Of a stretch of DNA of 64,000 bases, positions 60,001 through 64,000 are shown one piece after another. The notes under the pieces were generated by a model. It was not told the DNA's origin and did not search any database. It saw only the letters and a list, made by a program, of their open reading frames with translations. The translations under genes and the position numbers were made by a program. The number at the start of each line of letters is the position of its first letter. The stretch's first letter is position 1. The stretch covers positions 3,816 to 67,815 of the forward strand of contig JANLRZ010000109.1 in assembly GCA_031362155.1 (NCBI GenBank), given 5' to 3'. This stretch comes from JAENVU01 sp031362155. Its GTDB lineage: Bacteria > Actinomycetota > Acidimicrobiia > IMCC26256 > JAENVU01.

Positions 60001-61770
60001 GTGGGCATCCTCGACGAAGACATCGCGCGGGTGCGAGAGACCACCGACATCGTTGCCCTCATCGGCGAGCACGTGGCACTCAAGCGCAGTGGTGGGCGGT
60101 TCACCGGCCTGTGCCCATTCCACGGGGAGAAGACCGCGAGCTTTTCGGTCAACGCCCAGCTCGGCTTCTACTACTGCTTCGGCTGCCAGGAGAGTGGCGA
60201 CGCGATCACCTTCATCCGCAAGATGGAAGGTCTCGACTTCGCCGAAGCCGTTGAACGGCTCGCGCTCAAAGCCGGTATCAGCCTCCGGTACGACTCGGCG
60301 GGTGCAACCCAGGACCGTCAGAAGAAGCAACGTCTCACCGACACCGTCCGGGCCGCGGTCGAGTACTACCACCGACTCCTGCTCGAGGACCCGTCCGGGG
60401 GGCACGCGCGCGGCTACCTCCGCAGCCGCGGGTTCGACGGCGACGCGGCGCGGCAGTTCAGCCTCGGGTGGTCGCCCGACGGGTACGACACGTTGGTCCG
60501 CCACCTCTACACGTTGAAGTTCAGCCGCGACGACATCGTGGCCGCCGGGCTCGCGTTCGTGAACCGGGCGCAGAAAGCCCAGGACTTCTTCCGGGCGCGA
60601 CTGCTCTTCCCCATTTTCGACCGCGCCGGCGACCCGGTCGGCTTCGGTGGTCGCATCCTGGATGGCGAGGGTCCGAAGTACAAGAACACGATGGACACGC
60701 CGCTGTATCACAAGAGTCGATTGCTCTACGGGCTCAACTGGGCCAAGGCCGAGATCGGTGCCCGCGACGAAGTGGTCATCTGCGAGGGCTACACCGACGT
60801 CATGGGCTTTGCGCTCGCCGGCATCCCGAATGCCGTCGCGACGTGTGGCACCGCGCTGGCCGACGATCACGTGCAGATCCTCAAGAGCTTCACTCGCCAC
60901 GTGGTGTTGGCCTACGACGCCGACGCCGCCGGCCAGAACGCCGCCGAGAAGTGGTACCAGTGGGAACAACGCTTCGACATCGAGGTCAAGGTCGCCGCGT
61001 TGCCCAACGGGCAGGACCCGGGCGATGTCTTCAAGGACGACCCGGCCTCGCTCGTCAAGGCGGTGGAGGGGGCGTCACGATTCACACAGTTCAAGATCGA
61101 TCGGGTGCTCGCGGCCGCAGACCTCGCGTCGCCCGAAGGGAAGGCCCGGACGGCAGACCAAGTCGTGCCGGTGCTGCGCGAGATCCCGAACGAGTTAGTG
61201 CGTGAGCAGTACATCCAGATGGTCTCGGGCACTCTGGGCATCGATCACGCGTGGTTCAAACAGGCCATCGCGCGCCGGAGCGCACCGCGGCCCCGCGGCG
61301 AAGAGTTGGGGGAGCGGCGACCCGGACCGGTCATCGTCGACCGGCGGGAAGAGGATGCGCTGCGCTGGGCGATCCATCAACCCGAACTGGTCGTCGACTG
61401 GCTGGAGGCGTCACTCTTCGTCGATCCGATCGCGCGCGAGGCGTTCGAACATCTCTGGTCGGCCGACGAACTGCACGAAGCCATCGAGGGTGCGGAGGGG
61501 TCGGCCCGGTCGTTGCTCGAACGGTTGGCGGTCGAAGAACCCATCGTCGACGATGAGCCGGAAACGGTTCGGGCTCGACTGGTCGTGAACATCGTAGGAC
61601 CGGCAGCTGAACGTTTGCGTCGGCAGTTTCTCCAGGACGGTGACGAACGGGCCATGGAGTTGGCGATGTTGCTGGATCAACTCCGCAACAGTGCGGGTGC
61701 GGGTTGGGCGGGCGGCGAAGCGGCGGCCATGCAGTTGGTACGCTGCATCTCTTCGTGGACAACGAGCTGA
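60001..61770 (+). CDS. dnaG: DNA primase
   Basis: Synthesises RNA primers at the replication fork; 589 residues. The CHC2 zinc finger is C38, H41, C59, C62 (CPFHGEKTASF and YYCFGCQESG). The TOPRIM domain carries VVICEGYTDVMGF and YDADAAGQ. The C-terminal helical domain would bind DnaB. GTG start with TACCCT six bases upstream. The last 16 bases overlap the start of rpoD, and the rpoD -10 hexamer lies inside this gene. Confidence 0.96.
   Translation: MGILDEDIARVRETTDIVALIGEHVALKRSGGRFTGLCPFHGEKTASFSVNAQLGFYYCFGCQESGDAITFIRKMEGLDFAEAVERLALKAGISLRYDSAGATQDRQKKQRLTDTVRAAVEYYHRLLLEDPSGGHARGYLRSRGFDGDAARQFSLGWSPDGYDTLVRHLYTLKFSRDDIVAAGLAFVNRAQKAQDFFRARLLFPIFDRAGDPVGFGGRILDGEGPKYKNTMDTPLYHKSRLLYGLNWAKAEIGARDEVVICEGYTDVMGFALAGIPNAVATCGTALADDHVQILKSFTRHVVLAYDADAAGQNAAEKWYQWEQRFDIEVKVAALPNGQDPGDVFKDDPASLVKAVEGASRFTQFKIDRVLAAADLASPEGKARTADQVVPVLREIPNELVREQYIQMVSGTLGIDHAWFKQAIARRSAPRPRGEELGERRPGPVIVDRREEDALRWAIHQPELVVDWLEASLFVDPIAREAFEHLWSADELHEAIEGAEGSARSLLERLAVEEPIVDDEPETVRARLVVNIVGPAAERLRRQFLQDGDERAMELAMLLDQLRNSAGAGWAGGEAAAMQLVRCISSWTTS
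61739..61744 (+). promoter_or_regulatory. -10 element of rpoD, inside dnaG
   Basis: TACGCT, ten bases before the GTG at 61755. It lies within the last eleven codons of dnaG, so sigma-factor transcription may be separable from dnaG. Confidence 0.45.
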
Positions 61771-63122
61771 ACGAACCCACACCCGTGGCGGACAGGTCGG
61801 TCGCACCGCCACCCCCACCGCAGTCACCCGGCGACATCGACGATCTCGTCGCGCGGGTGCGCGAACGCGGATTCGTCACCACCGGCGAGATCTTCGCCGC
61901 GCTGCCGGACCTCGAACCCGATACGGCTGAACTCGCGGCGATCTACACGAGTCTCGAGACCAGTGGCGTACAGGTCGTCGACGAGATCATCGACGAACTC
62001 CAGCGCGAGGACGCCCGCCGGGCCGAGGGCCGGGCCGCGGACCCGCCGGGACACGTGATCGAGCCGATCACGCCACCGGTGGAACTGCCCATTGTCCCGG
62101 TCGTCGAAGTGACTGACCCGATCGATGAGGTCATCGCGACGGCACCGGCTGAGCCCCGCCCGAAGCGCCCGGCCCGGGCCCGCCACTCGCGTCCGGCGGC
62201 GGAAGGTTCCAGCTTCGATCCGGTCCGCATGTACCTGAAGGAAATCGGGAAGGTTCCGCTCCTGACCGCCGCCCAAGAAGTGAGCATGGCGAAGCGGTAC
62301 GAAGCCGGGCTCGATGCGGTCGTCCAGTTGGAAGCGGCCGTCGACGCGTCGCCCGAGCAGACGGCGAGCCTGCGGGCCGTCGTGCGTGACGGGGAACTGG
62401 CGAAAAGCCAACTGACGGAGGCGAACCTCCGTCTCGTCGTCTCCATCGCCAAACGGTACGTCGGACGCGGCATGGCCTTACTCGACCTCGTCCAGGAGGG
62501 GAACCTCGGCCTGATCCGGGCGGTCGAGAAGTTTGACTACTCGAAGGGCTTCAAGTTCTCCACCTACGCCACGTGGTGGATTCGCCAGGCGATCACTCGG
62601 GCGATCGCCGATCAGGCGCGCACCATCCGGATTCCGGTGCACATGGTCGAGACCATGAACAAGGTCACGCGCGTGCAGCGGCAGATGCTCCAGGAACTCG
62701 GTCGGGAGCCGACGATCGAGGAGATCGCGGCGAAGGTCGAACTCACACCGGAGAAGGTGCGCGAGATCCAAGGCCTCGGGCTCGAACCGGTGTCGCTCGA
62801 AGCGCCGGTGGGATCGGAAGAAGACTCGTCGCTGGGTGACTTCGTCGAAGACCCCAACGCAACCGCGCCGGCCGCCGCGGCCGCGCGCGCCCTACTGACC
62901 GAAGCAGTCGAGGAAGCACTCGAAGAGTTGAACGAGCGCGAGCGGGCAGTGGTGCGCATGCGCTTCGGGCTCGACGACGGTCAGGTGCGCACGCTCGAAG
63001 AAGTCGGTCGTGAGTTCAAGGTCACACGCGAACGGATTCGTCAGATCGAATCCAAGACGTTGGCGAAGCTCCGCCACCCGACGCGTTCGAACCGTTTGCG
63101 CGACTACCTCGAAGAGGCGTAA
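61755..63122 (+). CDS. rpoD: Primary sigma factor (RpoD/SigA)
   Basis: Housekeeping sigma-70 factor, 455 residues. An acidic N-terminal region (1-155) with region 1.1-like helices precedes region 1.2 (DPVRMYLKEIGKVPLLTAAQE), region 2 (LRLVVSIAKRYVGRGMALLD, then FKFSTYATWWIRQAITRAIA), region 3 and region 4 (RMRFGLDDGQVRTLEEVGRE, then FKVTRERIRQIESKTLAKLR). Regions 2.4 and 4.2 look canonical, consistent with recognition of TANNNT-type -10 elements. I chose GTG at 61755 over an upstream GTG because of the TACGCT hexamer and because the extra residues are not family-like. It overlaps the end of dnaG by 16 bases. Confidence 0.95.
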   Translation: MDNELNEPTPVADRSVAPPPPPQSPGDIDDLVARVRERGFVTTGEIFAALPDLEPDTAELAAIYTSLETSGVQVVDEIIDELQREDARRAEGRAADPPGHVIEPITPPVELPIVPVVEVTDPIDEVIATAPAEPRPKRPARARHSRPAAEGSSFDPVRMYLKEIGKVPLLTAAQEVSMAKRYEAGLDAVVQLEAAVDASPEQTASLRAVVRDGELAKSQLTEANLRLVVSIAKRYVGRGMALLDLVQEGNLGLIRAVEKFDYSKGFKFSTYATWWIRQAITRAIADQARTIRIPVHMVETMNKVTRVQRQMLQELGREPTIEEIAAKVELTPEKVREIQGLGLEPVSLEAPVGSEEDSSLGDFVEDPNATAPAAAAARALLTEAVEEALEELNERERAVVRMRFGLDDGQVRTLEEVGREFKVTRERIRQIESKTLAKLRHPTRSNRLRDYLEEA

Positions 63123-63135
63123 CGCGGGCGAAGGT

Positions 63136-63372
63136 TCAGCCGGTGGTGACGTCGACGACCGGCTCGACGAGCCGGAGGCTCGGATCGGTCGCGTCGTCCG
63201 GCCGCAACCGCTCGACGCCGAGTTCGACGGCCGCTTGCATGCGGTCGAACACGCGACTGTCGCGGAGACGCTCGAGGCGACGGTGCATCTGCTCGTACCG
63301 AGCTCGACCCGCGCGGGCGCCGAGGTAGTACCCGAGGCCGAAACCGAGGACGAGGCCGATGCGCAACTTCAT
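63136..63372 (-). CDS. Small YtxH-like membrane protein
   Basis: 78 residues. An N-terminal glycine-zipper-like transmembrane segment (RIGLVLGFGLGYYLGARAG) is followed by a basic amphipathic helix (RARYEQMHRRLERLRDSRVF), the layout of actinobacterial YtxH-like proteins. Function unknown; the family is often linked to stress or envelope. It converges on rpoD with a 13-base gap. Confidence 0.75.
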   Translation of the reverse strand: MKLRIGLVLGFGLGYYLGARAGRARYEQMHRRLERLRDSRVFDRMQAAVELGVERLRPDDATDPSLRLVEPVVDVTTG

Positions 63373-63449
63373 CCCCCTTTCCTATCGCATCGACGCGGTC
63401 CGATGCCGACCGGGCGAACGCGCAGTAAGCGAAGCAAACATACGTTCGC

Positions 63450-63455
63450 TAGACT
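63450..63455 (+). promoter_or_regulatory. -10 element of the HTH remnant gene
   Basis: TAGACT, six bases before the ATG at 63462. It is still intact although the gene is decayed. Confidence 0.45.
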
Positions 63456-63461
63456 TCGGCC

Positions 63462-63817
63462 ATGGGCTATCGGGGCAAAACAGAGGAACAGGAACGGGCG
63501 CGGGACCTTCGGGCCCGGGCATGGACGCTGCACGAGATCGCGACTGAGCTGAAGGTGGCGCGCTCCTCGGTCTCGGTCTGGGTCCGTGATGTGGAGTTCG
63601 AGGCCAAGCCCCGCAACCGGTCGGTGTTCCGGAATCCGAGCTCACTCCGTCATGGGGATCCCGGCATCTCAGTTCGGGAAGCCGTATCGCGCGGTCCCGA
63701 CCCGAGTATCCGCCACAACAAGCATGAATTCGGTCTCGTTCGCGTGGACTACTGCTGTGCGAGGACGCATCGTGGAGTCATGGGTCTCGTAGGGGCTTTG
63801 CTATCGTCGCAGTTCCT
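63462..63817 (+). pseudogene. Decayed HTH/endonuclease-like gene (internal deletion plus frameshift)
   Basis: The first 52 codons encode a clean helix-turn-helix N-terminus (MGYRGKTEEQERARDLRARA, then TLHEIATELKVARSSVSVWV) known to me from a family of about 200-250-residue actinobacterial proteins whose larger C-terminal part looks LAGLIDADG-like. That middle part is missing. The family's tail is present in two pieces: GIPASQFGKPYRAVP in another frame (from about 63650) and DPSIRHNKHEFG with CARTHRGVMGLVGALLSS back in the first frame. This implies an internal deletion of over 100 codons plus a one-base loss near 63700. The residual frame reads into tRNA-Asn. Confidence 0.65.
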
Positions 63818-63890
63818 TCCGGGGTAGCTCAGTTGGCAGAGCAGCGGCCTGTTAAGCCGCTTGTCGCGAGTTCGAGCCTCGCCCCCGGAG
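63818..63890 (+). tRNA. tRNA-Asn (anticodon GTT)
   Basis: A 73-base cloverleaf. The acceptor TCCGGGG pairs with CCCCGGA, the anticodon stem GCGGC/GCCGC encloses CTGTTAA (anticodon GTT), and the T arm is GCGAG-TTCGAGC-CTCGC. The discriminator is G, as expected for asparagine. No CCA is encoded. Confidence 0.97.
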
Positions 63891-63891
63891 C

Positions 63892-64000
63892 TCAGTGCGA
63901 AGATGCGAGCGCGGTCGCGCCGGCCGTGATGGCCGGGACCAGCGCCGTCGCCGTGGGCAGGAGCTGCTCGCAGAAGAATCGCGTGGTCCGCTTCTGGGCG
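63892..64000 (-). CDS. C-terminal end of an acyl-CoA dehydrogenase-like protein, partial
   Basis: Only the last 35 codons are in the window, on the minus strand, ending in TGA at 63892-63894. The tail RFFCEQLLPTATALVPAITA then AGATALAS matches the C-terminal extension of the larger acyl-CoA dehydrogenases with the PF12806-type tail, where a helix of the form Tyr/Phe..LLP..A.L...I..G closes the protein. The call rests on this short segment. Confidence 0.55.
   Translation of the reverse strand, partial: AQKRTTRFFCEQLLPTATALVPAITAGATALASSH

Overview
The window is a strongly GC-biased bacterial chromosome segment, about two thirds G+C by eye. It is densely packed and carries mostly conserved housekeeping genes. 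I infer a deep-branching actinobacterium, most likely of the class Acidimicrobiia (Ilumatobacter-like). The basis is the gene order (rne-rplU-rpmA-obgE-proB-proA, nadD-LCP-rsfS, hrcA-dnaJ-rsmE, phoH-ybeY-corC-era, uppS-recO-glyS, dgt-dnaG-rpoD), a BldD-type regulator, a cytochrome oxidase locus with a haem c-fused subunit II, and widespread leaderless gene starts. There is no CRISPR array, insertion sequence, prophage or rRNA operon. No gap between genes exceeds about 220 bases.

Layout. 1-12.5 kb: end of a probable radical-SAM-linked protein, ribonuclease E/G, ribosomal proteins L21 and L27, Obg GTPase, the proline genes proB and proA separated by a candidate small structured RNA, a MoxR/VWA pair, an ACT protein, nadD, an LCP-family envelope protein and rsfS. 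12.5-20.3 kb is more accessory: an unusual hisH-hisF pair, a polytopic membrane protein, a phytanoyl-CoA-dioxygenase-like enzyme, a frameshifted TetR gene, a D-aminoacylase-like amidohydrolase, a GNAT enzyme, a CrtA-like protein and tRNA-Ala. 20.3-31.6 kb: leuS, comEA-comEC, a secreted protein, holA, rpsT, lepA and a beta-propeller lipoprotein. 31.7-38 kb: an acyl-CoA dehydrogenase, hemW, a cupredoxin lipoprotein, a small unknown protein and a large LAL-type regulator. 38-45.3 kb: hrcA with a CIRCE operator, dnaJ, rsmE, a BldD-like regulator with a palindrome in its promoter, phoH, ybeY, corC and era. 45.4-51.8 kb: the aa3-type oxidase locus ctaC-D-E-F-G plus a 31-codon reading frame and two cupredoxins. 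51.8-63.1 kb: uppS, recO, glyS, a J-like/RDD fusion, ppdK, dgt, dnaG and rpoD. The right end has a small membrane protein, a decayed HTH/endonuclease-like gene, tRNA-Asn and the end of an acyl-CoA dehydrogenase.

How it works together. The largest blocks serve ribosome biogenesis and RNA quality control (rne, obgE, rsfS, ybeY, era, rsmE, lepA), replication (holA, dnaG) and the housekeeping sigma factor. The ctaC-G block is a complete oxidase locus with copper-protein accessories. Expression seems to rest on two start modes. About eighteen genes have a TANNNT hexamer only 6-10 bases before the start codon, which suggests leaderless mRNA. Genes inside operons instead overlap by ATGA, GTGA or TGATG and use Shine-Dalgarno sites. 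Two of these, rsfS and corC, appear to start at CTG.

The observations I rate highest are the leaderless promoter pattern, the twin CTG starts, the promoter-hairpin-terminator unit between proB and proA, the CIRCE element with compensatory changes, and the BldD-like protein with an intact c-di-GMP signature next to a palindromic candidate operator. All functional statements rest on motif reading by eye; no database search was run.
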